Source: Bryobacteraceae bacterium
GTDB lineage: Bacteria > Acidobacteriota > Terriglobia > Bryobacterales > Bryobacteraceae
Length of the DNA stretch: 64,000 bases
Direction: 5' to 3'
Assembly: GCA_026002875.1 (NCBI GenBank)
Contig: BPGE01000001.1
Span: 3,224,001 to 3,288,000, forward strand
Position 1 is the first letter of the stretch. The number at the start of each line of letters is the position of its first letter. Shown here one piece after another: positions 11,233 through 22,908 of the stretch. Under the pieces are notes generated by a model. The model was not told where the DNA came from. It did no database searches and worked only from the letters and a program-made list of their open reading frames with translations. A program made the position numbers and the translations under genes.

Positions 11233-11937
11233 TCAGGCCCCGCCCTGCTGCCCGTCCCGCACTGACCGGATCCACTCCTGCATCCGCTCGTAGTGGGATC
11301 CCGGCCAGTACAGCTGCCCACAGCCCGGGCACAGCGCGTATTCCCCGCACCACAGCCTCGTCTTCGGCGGGATGCGCTCCCACACCGCCTGCTTCTTCAC
11401 CGGCTCGAGCAGAGCATTGCACCGCAGGCACCGGCGCAGCGGCTCGGCCTCATCCCACAGCCCCAGCCGGCGCGCCAGCCATGCCAGCTGCTCGCGCGGA
11501 TCATCGCTCCTCACCAGGAATCCCCGCCTCACCTGCTTCCGCATCAGCAGGCTCCGGTCGCGCGTCAGCAGAAAACGGCCTCCGGCAGCCGCTTCCGCCA
11601 GCTCCGCGTCATGCAGGCGCGCGTCGTACTGCGTGTCGAATCCCAGAATCCGCAGGTACTTCGCCAGCCGCCCCAGATGACAGTCCAGCACGAACCGCCA
11701 CCCTCCGTCCGGAGGCCCTGCATACACGCGCGGACGCACTTCCACTTCTTGCCCGTCCTTCAACAGCGGGCTCAGGTCTTCAGGCTCGCCCACTTCCGGA
11801 TGCGGCACGCCAAATGTTTCGATGGCATGCTTCAGCGAAGGACGGTCCTGAAACTCGTACTCCAGCCACACGCCGCGCTTCGCTGCCGGCAGGAAATCAT
11901 TCAGCTCCCCGTGAAACCGGAACCGCGCGCGCCGCAC
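11233..11937 (-). CDS. Mut7-C RNase domain protein with ubiquitin-like N-terminus
   Basis: A 234-residue protein. The first 80 or so residues resemble the ThiS/ubiquitin-like fold that precedes Mut7-C domains. The remainder is the PIN-like Mut7-C domain: acidic residues in FVLDCHLGRLAKYLRILGFD, a FLLTRDR motif, and a C-terminal zinc ribbon with CLRCN and CPGC pairs. The family is predicted to be a metal-dependent RNase; its substrate is unknown. It lies upstream of hoxE on the same strand but is separated by a hairpin and a dyad, so it is probably not part of the hydrogenase operon. It is divergent from the M16 peptidase gene. Confidence 0.85.
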   Translation of the reverse strand: MRRARFRFHGELNDFLPAAKRGVWLEYEFQDRPSLKHAIETFGVPHPEVGEPEDLSPLLKDGQEVEVRPRVYAGPPDGGWRFVLDCHLGRLAKYLRILGFDTQYDARLHDAELAEAAAGGRFLLTRDRSLLMRKQVRRGFLVRSDDPREQLAWLARRLGLWDEAEPLRRCLRCNALLEPVKKQAVWERIPPKTRLWCGEYALCPGCGQLYWPGSHYERMQEWIRSVRDGQQGGA

Positions 11938-12014
11938 GCCTCCACGATAGCTCTGCGAATGAGACAGAAAAAGCCGCCGTCGATTGTTTACGATGGGAGC
12001 AGGGATTCTGGATC

Positions 12015-14764
<2,750 letters not shown>

Positions 14765-14768
<4 letters not shown>

Positions 14769-15280
14769 TCACCGACCTCGTCCAGATCCGGCGCCTCGGC
14801 GAGCACAAACGCGGCGAAAACGCAAAATTCCGCCGCCACCTGAAGACCTACCGCTACGTCGAGCGCCGGCTCCGGCAGATCGCAGAGGACGTCGAGTCGC
14901 AGGTCGACTGCCTCGCCTGCGCCAACTGCTGCCGCGTGGCCACGGCGCGTTTGCTGGACCGGGACGTCGAAAAACTGGCCCGTCATTTCCGCATCACGGT
15001 CGAGCAATTCAAGCGTCAATTCACTGAAATGAGCGAGGAAGAAGGCCTGATTTTACGCCGCGATCCGGACCGCGGCTGCGTCTTCCTTTCGGGCAACGAA
15101 TGCACCGTCTACGGCGCCCGCCCCGCCTCCTGCGTTGATTTCCCCCATATGGTGCGCGGGGCAGGCTCCATTCCCTCGCGCATGTGGCAGTTCATCGACC
15201 GCGCCTGCTACTGCCCGATCGTCTACAACACGCTCGAGGCGTGGAAGGAAGAAACCGGCTTCTCTCCCTCGCCGCGCTGA
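14765..15280 (+). CDS. YkgJ-type zinc/iron-chelating cysteine cluster protein
   Basis: A 171-residue protein with the cysteine pattern of UPF0153/YkgJ (C44, C47, C50 and C51 in LACANCC, then CVFLSGNECTVYGARPASC), predicted to bind a metal. Its role is unknown. It starts at a GTG overlapping the peptidase stop (GTGA), so it is translationally coupled to the M16 gene. It is convergent with the DUF971 gene. Confidence 0.8.
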
Positions 15281-15296
15281 ACGCACCCCGCGCCGG

Positions 15297-15662
15297 CTAC
15301 AGCCGCCCTTCGCGCCGCAGGGCTTCGCACTCCGGGCAGGGGCAGATGCTCCTCAGGTACTCGTAGCTGTAAATGCCCGCGCTGTGCCCGTCGTTCCAGT
15401 CCACCCGGAATGCGTACGTGCCGACTTCTTCGATGTGGTTCATCTTCAGCTTCGGCCGGTACATCGGGAACGGATTGTTCTGCGGCTTCGAGTAGGAAGA
15501 GGGCTGCGGCTCCGTGCCGTGCGCGCCCGTGCACGTGGCGCAGGGGCAATGGTCGCGCAGGTACTCGCAACTGTAATGGCTCTGGTGTCCGTCGGCCCAG
15601 TCGATGGTGACGCCGCGCGATTTCGACACGGCGATGTGCTGCGGATCGGTGCTGATCGTCAT
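15297..15662 (-). CDS. DUF971 domain protein
   Basis: A 121-residue protein of the DUF971 family, the fold found at the N-terminus of gamma-butyrobetaine hydroxylase. Two repeats of the HS-x-Y-x-CEYLR / YSYEYLRSICPCPEC pattern are visible, with CPCATC and CPCPEC cysteines suggesting a bound metal. Members often lie next to Fe-S or ApbC/Mrp genes; that is not the case here. It starts four bases after the relA stop, so the two may share a transcript. Confidence 0.85.
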   Translation of the reverse strand: MTISTDPQHIAVSKSRGVTIDWADGHQSHYSCEYLRDHCPCATCTGAHGTEPQPSSYSKPQNNPFPMYRPKLKMNHIEEVGTYAFRVDWNDGHSAGIYSYEYLRSICPCPECEALRREGRL

Positions 15663-15666
15663 GTCT

Positions 15667-17910
15667 TCAGGAAACTCTCTCCACGTCCCGCACGCCCGGC
15701 ACCCGCCGCATCGCCTGCACCAGCCGCTCGAGCTGCTTCTTGTCGCGGACTTCGATCGTCATCTCCACCAGCGCCGAATCGAAGTTCTTCTCGTCGGCGT
15801 GCGCCTCCACGCTGCGGATGTTCACGTTGTCGTCGAACAGGATCTGCGTCAGCTGGTTCAGCATCCCGGCGCGGTCGTCGGTGCGCACGACCAGCCGCAC
15901 GTAAAAGCTGGCGCTTGCCGACCGCGCCCACTCCACCTCGATGCGCCGCTCGGCCTCGTACATCAGGTTCTGCACGTTCGGGCAGTTCTTCGAGTGCACC
16001 GCAACGCCCTTGCCCCGCGTGATGTAACCCACGATCGGCTCGCCCTTGATCGGGTTGCAGCACTTGGCCCGGTAGGTGAGCAGGTCGTTCACACCTTTCA
16101 CCTGGATGACGTAGTCGCCCGCCTCGCCCGCTTTTTCCTTCGGCACGGGCGTTTCGGGCGGCTGCGCGGCGGCCTCTTCCGGCTGCACCAGCTCCGGCGA
16201 CAGCTTGCCCAGCACCTGCCGCGCCGAGAACTTGCCCCATCCCAGCGCCGCATGCAGGTCCTCGATCTTCGCGCAGCCGTACTCCGCCGCCACGGCTTCC
16301 ATCTGCTGACGGCTGATGCGGCTCAGGGTTACTCCCAGCCGGCGCGCCTCGCGTTCGAGCACGCGCTGGCCAAGCTCGATCGCCTTCTCCCGCTCCGTGG
16401 CGTTGATGACGTGCCGGATCTTGTTCCGCGCCCGCGCCGTCTTGACGAACGCCAGCCAGTCCCGGCTGGGCCGGCTCCCGGCCTGCGTGAGAATCTCGAC
16501 CACGTCGCCGTTCCGCAGCGGGTGCTTCAGGGGCACCATCCGCCCGTTCACCCGCGCCCCCACGCACGTGTGCCCCACGTCCGTGTGGATCGCGTAGGCA
16601 AAGTCCACTGGCGTCGCGTCGCGCGGAAGCACGACGATCTTGCCCTTGGGCGTGAAGCAGTAGACTTCCTCCGGGTACAGGTCGACCTTCAGGTTCGACA
16701 GGAAGTCGCTCGGGTCGCGCATCTCGCGCTGCCACTCCACCAGCTGGCGCAGCCAGGCGATGCGCTGATCGTCTTCCGCCGGCCCGTGCTTGCCTTCCTT
16801 GTACTTCCAGTGCGCCGCAATGCCTTCCTCGGCCAGCCGGTGCATCTGCTCGGTGCGGATCTGAACCTCGAACGGCACGCCGCCCGGCCCCATCACCGAC
16901 GTGTGGAGGGACTGGTAGAGGTTGGGCCGGGGAATGGCGATGAAGTCCTTGATTCGCCCGGGAATCGGGTGCCACTCATGATGGATGATGCCGAGAGCCG
17001 CGTAACAGTTCTTCACCGAATCGGTGATGATGCGCACGCCCAGCAGGTCGTAGACCTGCTCGATGGTGATCTTCTGACGCCGCAGCTTCTGGTAGACCGA
17101 CCAGGGCCGCTTGATGCGGGCTTCCACGCGAGCGGGGATGCCTTCCTCCTTCAGCCGATTCTCGATGTGCTCCCGGATGGCGTCCAGATCCAGGTGGCTG
17201 CCCTTGCGGCGGGCCTCGATCGCGGCGGTGATTTCTTCCCATGTATCGGGGTCGAGATACCGGAACCCCAGATCTTCCAGCTCCGCCCGCAGCTTGCCCA
17301 TCCCAAGCCGGTGGGCGATGGGCGCATACAGCTCAAGCGTTTCAGCCGCGATGCGTTCCTGCCTCTCCCGGGAGAGCGAGTCCAGCGTCCGCAGGTTGTG
17401 CAGCCGGTCGGCCAGCTTGACGATGATGACGCGGATATCCTCCACCATGGCGAGGAGCATTTTGCGGACGCTTTCCGCCTGCCGCTCCTCCCGGTTGTGC
17501 ATCTCGATCTTGCTGAGCTTCGTGACGCCGTTGACGCAGCGGGCGACCTCCTCGCCGAACAGCTTCCGGATTTCATCCAGGGTCGCCGAAGTGTCTTCCA
17601 GCGTGTCATGGAGCAGAGCGGTGACCAGGCACACCTGGTCCATCTGCATCTCGACGAGAATGTCGGCCACCGCCAGCGGGTGCGCCATGTACGGTTCGCC
17701 GGAATCGCGGGTCTGTCCCGCGTGCCTTTGCGCGCCGAATTCAAACGCGCGCCTAAGAAGCGTCAGATCCTCGCCGGGACGCCGCTGGCGGAGTTTCGAT
17801 TCCAGTTGCTGGTAGGCGGCTTCGAGCGCCGGAGCAATGCCGCCATCGGCTGGCGCATCACACGCGGGCGGCTCGGCGGGAAGGGCGGAGGCGGGCTGTC
17901 TTCGGGTCAC
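15667..17910 (-). CDS. Bifunctional (p)ppGpp synthetase/hydrolase, RelA/SpoT family
   Basis: A 747-residue long Rel protein that makes and degrades the stringent-response alarmone. An HD hydrolase domain (LLHDTLED near 100) is intact, followed by the synthetase domain (KDFIAIPRPNLYQSLHT, EVQIRTEQMHRLAEEGIAAHWKYK), a TGS domain (VYCFTPKGKIVVLPRDATPVDFAY) and a C-terminal zinc-finger/ACT part. Since the HD site is complete it is probably bifunctional. The GTG at 17910 has no obvious ribosome site. A terminator-like hairpin separates it from the TPR gene upstream. Confidence 0.93.
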   Translation of the reverse strand: MTRRQPASALPAEPPACDAPADGGIAPALEAAYQQLESKLRQRRPGEDLTLLRRAFEFGAQRHAGQTRDSGEPYMAHPLAVADILVEMQMDQVCLVTALLHDTLEDTSATLDEIRKLFGEEVARCVNGVTKLSKIEMHNREERQAESVRKMLLAMVEDIRVIIVKLADRLHNLRTLDSLSRERQERIAAETLELYAPIAHRLGMGKLRAELEDLGFRYLDPDTWEEITAAIEARRKGSHLDLDAIREHIENRLKEEGIPARVEARIKRPWSVYQKLRRQKITIEQVYDLLGVRIITDSVKNCYAALGIIHHEWHPIPGRIKDFIAIPRPNLYQSLHTSVMGPGGVPFEVQIRTEQMHRLAEEGIAAHWKYKEGKHGPAEDDQRIAWLRQLVEWQREMRDPSDFLSNLKVDLYPEEVYCFTPKGKIVVLPRDATPVDFAYAIHTDVGHTCVGARVNGRMVPLKHPLRNGDVVEILTQAGSRPSRDWLAFVKTARARNKIRHVINATEREKAIELGQRVLEREARRLGVTLSRISRQQMEAVAAEYGCAKIEDLHAALGWGKFSARQVLGKLSPELVQPEEAAAQPPETPVPKEKAGEAGDYVIQVKGVNDLLTYRAKCCNPIKGEPIVGYITRGKGVAVHSKNCPNVQNLMYEAERRIEVEWARSASASFYVRLVVRTDDRAGMLNQLTQILFDDNVNIRSVEAHADEKNFDSALVEMTIEVRDKKQLERLVQAMRRVPGVRDVERVS

Positions 17911-17930
17911 GTTCGGGCGCCGCTAACAGG

Positions 17931-17958
17931 AAAGGCGAGAGCAGAAGCTCTCGCCTTT
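17931..17958 (-). terminator. Rho-independent type terminator of the Ton/Tol-like operon
   Basis: AAAGGCGAGAG (17931-17941) and CTCTCGCCTTT (17948-17958) form an 11-bp perfect stem with a six-base loop. It lies 40 bases beyond the stop of the TPR gene and 20 bases ahead of the relA start, flanked by A and T tracts on both sides, so it can terminate on the minus strand. The U-tract is short. Confidence 0.65.
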
Positions 17959-17998
17959 ATTGTACCGGAATGGCGGGCAGCCGCTTGCGGCCGCCACG

Positions 17999-18844
17999 CT
18001 ATTCTTCCGTGACGATCCCGGTGGACTTCGGCTGGCGCTCGGCCTTGATCTTGCGCGTTTCCAGCGTCTTGTTGATCCACATGTCGGCTTCGTCGATGTC
18101 CTTCTTGTACATCGCCGCGTCGTCATGCAGATCCGCCCGCTCGCGGTGGAGCAGGTTCAGATAGGCCATCGCGTCGTCGTATTCGGGGTCGATCTCCAGC
18201 GCCTTCTTCAGATTCTGGATCCCGTCCTCGATCAGGGTCATGTATTTCTCCCGGAGCTCGGTCCGCACCTTCTTGTCCTTCAGCGGCCCCGGCTCGTCCG
18301 GCCTCATCCCGAGTTTGTTCCGCGCCGACATCCAGACCGGATAGAACTTGGCCCACGTGATGACGCCGAGGGAGTAATAGGCCTCTTTTTCTTTCGGATC
18401 CACTTCGATCAGCTTGCGGTACCACTCGGCCGCCTTGTCGAGACGCGCCAGCTTCTCTTCCGTCGTCGGAGCGCCGCTGGACTGCTGGTAGGCAAGCGAG
18501 GCGAGCGACTTGATGGCCGTCGTATTCTTCGGGTCTTCGTTCAGGACCTCGAGAAAATACTTGGCCGCGTTTTCGGCGTAAGCCAAATTCTCAGGAGACT
18601 CGGCGCCTGGGATGTATTGGCTCATGTAGGCGGTGGCCAGGTACAGCTTCGCCGTGGGGTAGGTCGGGTCAAGCTCGATGGCGCGCTTGAAGAACTCCAC
18701 AGCATCGGAGTACTTGGCGTTCTTGAAAGCCTGGACGCCCTTGTTGAGGTTGTCTCGGGCTTCCAGCTTCCTGCACCCGGTGGAAGCGCCGGCCAGAATG
18801 AGTGCGGCCGCTGCTACGAAAGGAATGAGGGTTCTGCGGAACAT
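17999..18844 (-). CDS. TPR-repeat lipoprotein
   Basis: A 281-residue protein with a signal peptide ending in a lipobox (STGC, C24), so it is anchored in a membrane facing the periplasm. Several TPR-like helical repeats follow (YSDAVEFFKRAIELDPTYPTAKLYLATAY; IQNLKKALEIDPEYDDAMAYLNLL). It is the last gene of the tonB-exbB-exbD-exbD cluster, where such proteins may act as periplasmic scaffolds; its partner is unknown. Confidence 0.85.
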   Translation of the reverse strand: MFRRTLIPFVAAAALILAGASTGCRKLEARDNLNKGVQAFKNAKYSDAVEFFKRAIELDPTYPTAKLYLATAYMSQYIPGAESPENLAYAENAAKYFLEVLNEDPKNTTAIKSLASLAYQQSSGAPTTEEKLARLDKAAEWYRKLIEVDPKEKEAYYSLGVITWAKFYPVWMSARNKLGMRPDEPGPLKDKKVRTELREKYMTLIEDGIQNLKKALEIDPEYDDAMAYLNLLHRERADLHDDAAMYKKDIDEADMWINKTLETRKIKAERQPKSTGIVTEE

Positions 18845-18870
18845 CCGAAAGTACCTCCGGCTGGATCGCC

Positions 18871-19296
18871 CTACTCGCCCGCTTCCACCTTGGCCGTCAT
18901 CAGCCCGACCTTGTCCATCTGCGCGCCCTTGGCGATGTCAATCGCCTTGGCGACGTCCTTGAACTCCAGATCCGGGTCGGCTTTGACAAACACCACACGC
19001 TCGGCGCGGGTCTTGAAGACCTCAAGCAGCCTTTCGCCCAGACGGTCCTCTGAAACAGGCTCCGTGTTCAGCATCATCGACCGGTCGCGGTTGATGATGA
19101 TCACCACCGTGCGGTCCACCTCCGGGGGCGGCGCATTCGGCGGCGGCGGCTGCGGGATCAGCGCTTCCAGGCCTTTCGGCGTCAGCGGCGTGATCACCAT
19201 GAAAATGATGAGGAGAACGAGCAAGACGTCGATCAGCGGCGTCATGTTGATGTCGGCTTTCGGTCCCTGACCGGAGCCGCCCACTGCCATTCCCAT
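18871..19296 (-). CDS. exbD: ExbD/TolR-family transporter protein (second copy)
   Basis: A 141-residue ExbD/TolR protein: short cytoplasmic N-terminus, one transmembrane helix (about 17-38, with the essential Asp in PLIDVLLVLLIIFMV), and a periplasmic domain. With ExbB it uses proton-motive force to energise TonB. It is a diverged duplicate of the gene just upstream, a common arrangement in Acidobacteria and Bacteroidetes. Confidence 0.9.
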   Translation of the reverse strand: MGMAVGGSGQGPKADINMTPLIDVLLVLLIIFMVITPLTPKGLEALIPQPPPPNAPPPEVDRTVVIIINRDRSMMLNTEPVSEDRLGERLLEVFKTRAERVVFVKADPDLEFKDVAKAIDIAKGAQMDKVGLMTAKVEAGE

Positions 19297-19373
19297 AGCA
19301 ACTCTCCTTATGAAACTCTCACTGCCGCCCCATCCCAGGGTGCGGCTGACTGGGAGGCCCCAGGCCGCGCCGT

Positions 19374-19838
19374 TTACGGCGCAGGCGTGGCTGAACCGCC
19401 CATCGCTTCCATGCGGGCTTTTGCCTTCGCATCAAGTTCGGTCAACAGGCCGATGTTGTCCACGCCAGCCGCGCGGAGATTGTCGACGACCTCGACAACC
19501 CGTTCGTACCGCGCCCGCGCATCGGACTTCACATAGCAGGTCTTGTCGAGCCGGTTCGCCAGCAGGTCCTTCACTTTCGGAGCGAGATCGGCGGGATTGG
19601 TCGCCTTCGATCCGAGAAAGACCTTTCCGTCCCGCGTGATCGCGATGACCACCGCGTCTTCTTTGTCGGCATCGTTCATCGCGATCGGGTTCATCGTCTT
19701 CGCCAGATCCACACTGACGCCTTTCGAGAGCATGGGCGTCACCACCATGAAGATGATCAGCAGCACCAGCATCACATCCACCATCGGAGTGACGTTGATG
19801 TCGGAGATCGCCTGCGGAATTTTCGACTTCTTAGCCAT
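19374..19838 (-). CDS. exbD: ExbD/TolR-family transporter protein (first copy)
   Basis: A 154-residue ExbD/TolR protein with the same plan: transmembrane helix at about 15-37 carrying the conserved Asp (NVTPMVDVMLVLLIIFMVV) and a periplasmic domain ending in a charged tail. A strong hairpin lies between it and exbB upstream. The stop codon falls inside a small GC palindrome around 19366-19381. Confidence 0.9.
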   Translation of the reverse strand: MAKKSKIPQAISDINVTPMVDVMLVLLIIFMVVTPMLSKGVSVDLAKTMNPIAMNDADKEDAVVIAITRDGKVFLGSKATNPADLAPKVKDLLANRLDKTCYVKSDARARYERVVEVVDNLRAAGVDNIGLLTELDAKAKARMEAMGGSATPAP

Positions 19839-19880
19839 GCACCAGGCCTCCTTCGTCTCAGAGCGTCCGGCGCTCCGCCG

Positions 19881-19908
19881 CGGGGAACCGCCGGATGGCG
19901 GCTCCCCG
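19881..19908 (-). other. Intercistronic hairpin between exbB and exbD
   Basis: CGGGGA-A-CCGCC pairs with GGCGG-C-TCCCCG around a GGAT loop: eleven pairs and one mismatch. It lies in the 120-base gap between exbB and exbD with no T-run after it, so an mRNA-stabilising or processing element adjusting the ExbB:ExbD ratio is more likely than a full terminator. Confidence 0.5.
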
Positions 19909-19958
19909 CTGAAGAGCCTTCAACTCGCCGGACAGCAATTACACCGGCCGCTGCCGAA

Positions 19959-20693
19959 CTACTTCACGGCGCCGGCGCGGATCCGCTTCAGGAAGTAATC
20001 GATCAGCTCCGAGCTCGAGTTCGACATCTCGACGTCGAACGCCTTCAGCCGCTCGTTGAAGTAGTTGAACATCCACACCGCAGGGATGGCGACGAACAGA
20101 CCGATGGCCGTGGCGACCAGCGCTTCCGAAATACCGCCGGCCACGGCGCCCAGACCCGTGCTCTTCTCCGTCGAAATCCCCTTGAACGCGTTGATGATGC
20201 CCACCACCGTTCCGAACAGTCCCACGAACGGAGCGCTCGATCCGATCGTCGCCAGGCCGCTCACGCCGCGGTCCAGCTCGGAACGCACAATCGCCTGGGC
20301 CCGTTCCAGAGCGCGGTTGGACGCCTCGACGATGTCGCCGGGGATCTCTGTGCTCAGTTCATGAGCCCGGAACTCCTGCAGCCCGGCCACGACCACCTTG
20401 GCCAGGTGCGACTTCTTGTAGCGGTCGGCGATCTTGATCGCCTCATCCAGCTTGCCTTCGCGCAGCGCGCCGGCCACAGCCGGAGCGAACAGCCGCGACT
20501 GCTTGCGGGCTGCGTTGTACACAATCAGGCGATCGATCATCACGCCGATGGACCAGGCCGACATGATGAACAGGATGATCACGACCGCCTTCGCCATCCA
20601 GCCCATCTGGTTCCACATCGACCGGAGGTCGAACCCGACGGCGCCGGCTTCCTGAAGCAACAGGAACGACCAGACTTGCAATTGAAGAAGCAT
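19959..20693 (-). CDS. exbB: MotA/TolQ/ExbB proton channel protein
   Basis: A 244-residue inner-membrane protein with three predicted helices (about 30-50, 140-165, 183-205) and the family signature GLFGTVVGIINAFKGI. It forms the proton channel with ExbD to drive TonB. It lies between tonB and the two exbD genes, all on one strand. Confidence 0.92.
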   Translation of the reverse strand: MLLQLQVWSFLLLQEAGAVGFDLRSMWNQMGWMAKAVVIILFIMSAWSIGVMIDRLIVYNAARKQSRLFAPAVAGALREGKLDEAIKIADRYKKSHLAKVVVAGLQEFRAHELSTEIPGDIVEASNRALERAQAIVRSELDRGVSGLATIGSSAPFVGLFGTVVGIINAFKGISTEKSTGLGAVAGGISEALVATAIGLFVAIPAVWMFNYFNERLKAFDVEMSNSSSELIDYFLKRIRAGAVK

Positions 20694-20765
20694 CTTCTTT
20701 TCTCTCCTGCGAGTTGAGTTGAATGGAACGGACTGTATCCGAACTGACAGAACGCCGTCAACGCA

Positions 20766-21533
20766 TCACATGCTCAGCGTGAAGTTGACGTCGATCTGGG
20801 TGACAACCTCGACCGGCTCGCCGTTCAGCAGGGTCGGCTTGTAGCGCCACTGCTTCACGGCCTCGGTCGCCGCCTGCACCAGCAGCGGATGGCCCGACAC
20901 CAGCGTCAGGTTCTGGATCGTGCCGTCGCGGCCGATGATGGCGGTGAAACGAACTGTGCCCTGGATGCGCGCCTGCTTGGCCAGCGGCGGGTACACCGGC
21001 TTGGGCTGGTAGATCAGCATCGCCTGCTGGACGTTGCCGCCCACCGTGATCCGGCGCGGCGCCTGCGGCTTCACTTCCTGCTTCACCGGCGGAGGCGGAG
21101 GCGGAGGCGCGGCCGTCGGGACGCTGCTGATGATGCCGCCGATCACGCCGCCGGGCGAACCGCCAGGCACGCCGCCCGGCACGCCGCCCACCACGCCGAC
21201 TCCAGCCGCGGGCGGCAGCTCATCCTCCTTGATGATGGCGATCTCTTTCGGCACCTGCTTCGGCGCCATCAGCCTCGACCCGTCAAACTGGCGGGGAATG
21301 ACTTTCTGCACCCGCACCACCTGCGTGGCCGGCGGAGGAGGCGGAGGAGGCGGGGGAGGAGGCGGAGGAGCCACCAGCATCGACTGCAATGCCGTCTGGG
21401 GCAGCATCTCCGGGTTCAGCAGCGGAATGATGATCGCGATCACCACCAGCAGGATCTGCAGCGTGGTGGAAATGATCACCGTCCACCCTTTGTTGGTCTT
21501 CGCTCGACCTTCAACGAGAGACTGTTCAAACAT
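20766..21533 (-). CDS. tonB: TonB-family energy transducer
   Basis: A 255-residue protein with a short cytoplasmic N-terminus, one membrane helix (about 19-40), two poly-proline spacers (13 and 7 prolines), a Gly-Gly-Val-Pro repeat region, and a C-terminal TonB domain with YPPLAKQARIQGTVRF and QWRYKPTLLNGEPV. It passes energy from ExbB-ExbD to outer-membrane receptors. It is first in the operon; the 156-base gap upstream separates it from secF. Confidence 0.92.
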   Translation of the reverse strand: MFEQSLVEGRAKTNKGWTVIISTTLQILLVVIAIIIPLLNPEMLPQTALQSMLVAPPPPPPPPPPPPPATQVVRVQKVIPRQFDGSRLMAPKQVPKEIAIIKEDELPPAAGVGVVGGVPGGVPGGSPGGVIGGIISSVPTAAPPPPPPPVKQEVKPQAPRRITVGGNVQQAMLIYQPKPVYPPLAKQARIQGTVRFTAIIGRDGTIQNLTLVSGHPLLVQAATEAVKQWRYKPTLLNGEPVEVVTQIDVNFTLSM

Positions 21534-21607
21534 GGGCCTTCTCCTTCGGTCCAGGCTGCCGGCTCACAGCGGGCCGGAACCGTTTCCATTCCTATGGACA
21601 CCAATCC

Positions 21608-21636
21608 GGCCGGGAGGTTCCCGGAACCGCCCGGCC
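21608..21636 (-). other. Nested hairpin after secF
   Basis: GGCCGGG and CCCGGCC enclose a second palindrome, GGTTCC-C-GGAACC. It lies between the secF stop and tonB start on the same strand. The site could end the tgt-yajC-secDF transcript or act as an operator for tonB; there is no U-run on the minus strand. Confidence 0.35.
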
Positions 21637-21689
21637 TGCGAAAATTCTTTCCGGCGATCGCCCCCGGAGCATCCGTTTCAGCCCCAGGC

Positions 21690-22862
21690 TCACTTGGCCG
21701 CCGCCGGCGCAGCCGCACGCCTGCTCTTCCCGAACCGCTCGTGCCAGAAGACCAGGATCGGGACGGCGATGAAGATGGATGAATATGTGCCGACGATCAC
21801 ACCCACAACCAGAGCGAATGCAAACCCGTTCAGCACGGGCCCGCCGAACAGCCACAGCGCCAGCGCCGAGATGAAGGTCAGCCCCGACGTCAGAACCGTC
21901 CGGCTCAGTGTCTGATTAATGCTATCGTTGACGATCGCCGGGGTCAACTCCCTCCGCGACAGCTTCAGCGTCTCCCGGATCCGGTCGAACACCACGATCG
22001 TGTCGTTCATCGAGTAGCCCACCAGCGTCAGCAGCGCGGCGACCACGTTCAGGCTGATCTCCTTGTCCGTCAGCGAGAAGAACCCGAGCGTGATGATCAC
22101 GTCGTGGAAGACCGCGATCACCGCCGCCAGCCCGTACACGAACTCGAAGCGCAGCGCCAGATACACCAGCATCCCGCCCAGCGCGTACAGCACCGCCAGC
22201 ACCGCCTTGTTCCGCATCTCCGCGCCGATCTTCGGACCGATCACCTCCGCCCCGCGGATCGTGAACGGCGCCAGATAGCACTGCTGCCGGATCACCTCGA
22301 GAATCTGCGGCGTCACCCCTTCGACTTCCCGCAGCTGTTCGAAGTTGGACAGCACGCCCGACCGCGGAGGCGAATTCCGGAACTCGAAAATCCGACGCGC
22401 CAGCTGCCCCAGCTGCTCGTCGTTCATGGGGATCGACGCCCGCTGCAGCGGGTCGCGCAGCCGCTCAGCCAGCTGCGCCGCGCTCGCGTTGTTCAGATCC
22501 AGGCGGTCGGTCTTCTCGCCGAACGTCTCCGTCAGCGTCTCCACCACCGTCTGCCGCTCTTTCTGCAGGGCCACGTCTTCTTTCAGCGGCAGCCCGATGA
22601 TGACCTCGTTTTCTCCCGTCACTTCCTGTACGGAGATCTCGCCCGGGATCTTCGCGCTGATGGCGGCGCGGATCCGGTCGATCGGCGGGCTGGAAGCGAA
22701 ACGCACGCTGATGTTGGCGCCTCCCGTGAAGTCAATGCCGTACTTCAGCCCGCCCTTCGCCGCCCAGCTCCCGATGCCGACCGCCAGCAGAACCAGCGAG
22801 ATCCCGATGAAGATCTTCTGCTTGCCAAGGAAATCGATCTGGGTGTTCTTGAATAGCTCCAT
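21690..22862 (-). CDS. secF: Protein translocase subunit SecF
   Basis: A 390-residue membrane protein with six helices and the SecF signature FTGGANISVRF near 45-55, then YSMNDTIVVFDRIRE in the cytoplasmic side of the later helices. With SecD and YajC it pulls secreted proteins across the membrane using the proton gradient. The periplasmic loop between helices 1 and 2 is longer than in E. coli (about 190 residues), explaining the extra length. Confidence 0.95.
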   Translation of the reverse strand: MELFKNTQIDFLGKQKIFIGISLVLLAVGIGSWAAKGGLKYGIDFTGGANISVRFASSPPIDRIRAAISAKIPGEISVQEVTGENEVIIGLPLKEDVALQKERQTVVETLTETFGEKTDRLDLNNASAAQLAERLRDPLQRASIPMNDEQLGQLARRIFEFRNSPPRSGVLSNFEQLREVEGVTPQILEVIRQQCYLAPFTIRGAEVIGPKIGAEMRNKAVLAVLYALGGMLVYLALRFEFVYGLAAVIAVFHDVIITLGFFSLTDKEISLNVVAALLTLVGYSMNDTIVVFDRIRETLKLSRRELTPAIVNDSINQTLSRTVLTSGLTFISALALWLFGGPVLNGFAFALVVGVIVGTYSSIFIAVPILVFWHERFGKSRRAAAPAAAK

Positions 22863-22884
22863 GTAGCTTCCCGTAACGAATGAC

Positions 22885-22901
22885 GGGGCGCCCTGCGCCC
22901 C
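22885..22901 (-). other. Intercistronic hairpin between secD and secF
   Basis: GGGGCG and CGCCCC are separated by five bases in the 46-base secD-secF gap. It resembles the exbB-exbD hairpin in position and lack of U-tract. Confidence 0.35.
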
Positions 22902-22908
22902 GCCGCTC

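Noticed and set aside
11178-12014. 279-codon extension of the M16 peptidase
   Set aside because: It is the antisense of the Mut7-C gene; the signal peptide starts at 12015.
21060-21370. Low-complexity GGC/GGA tracts as a possible DNA repeat
   Set aside because: They encode the poly-proline spacers of TonB and need no other explanation.
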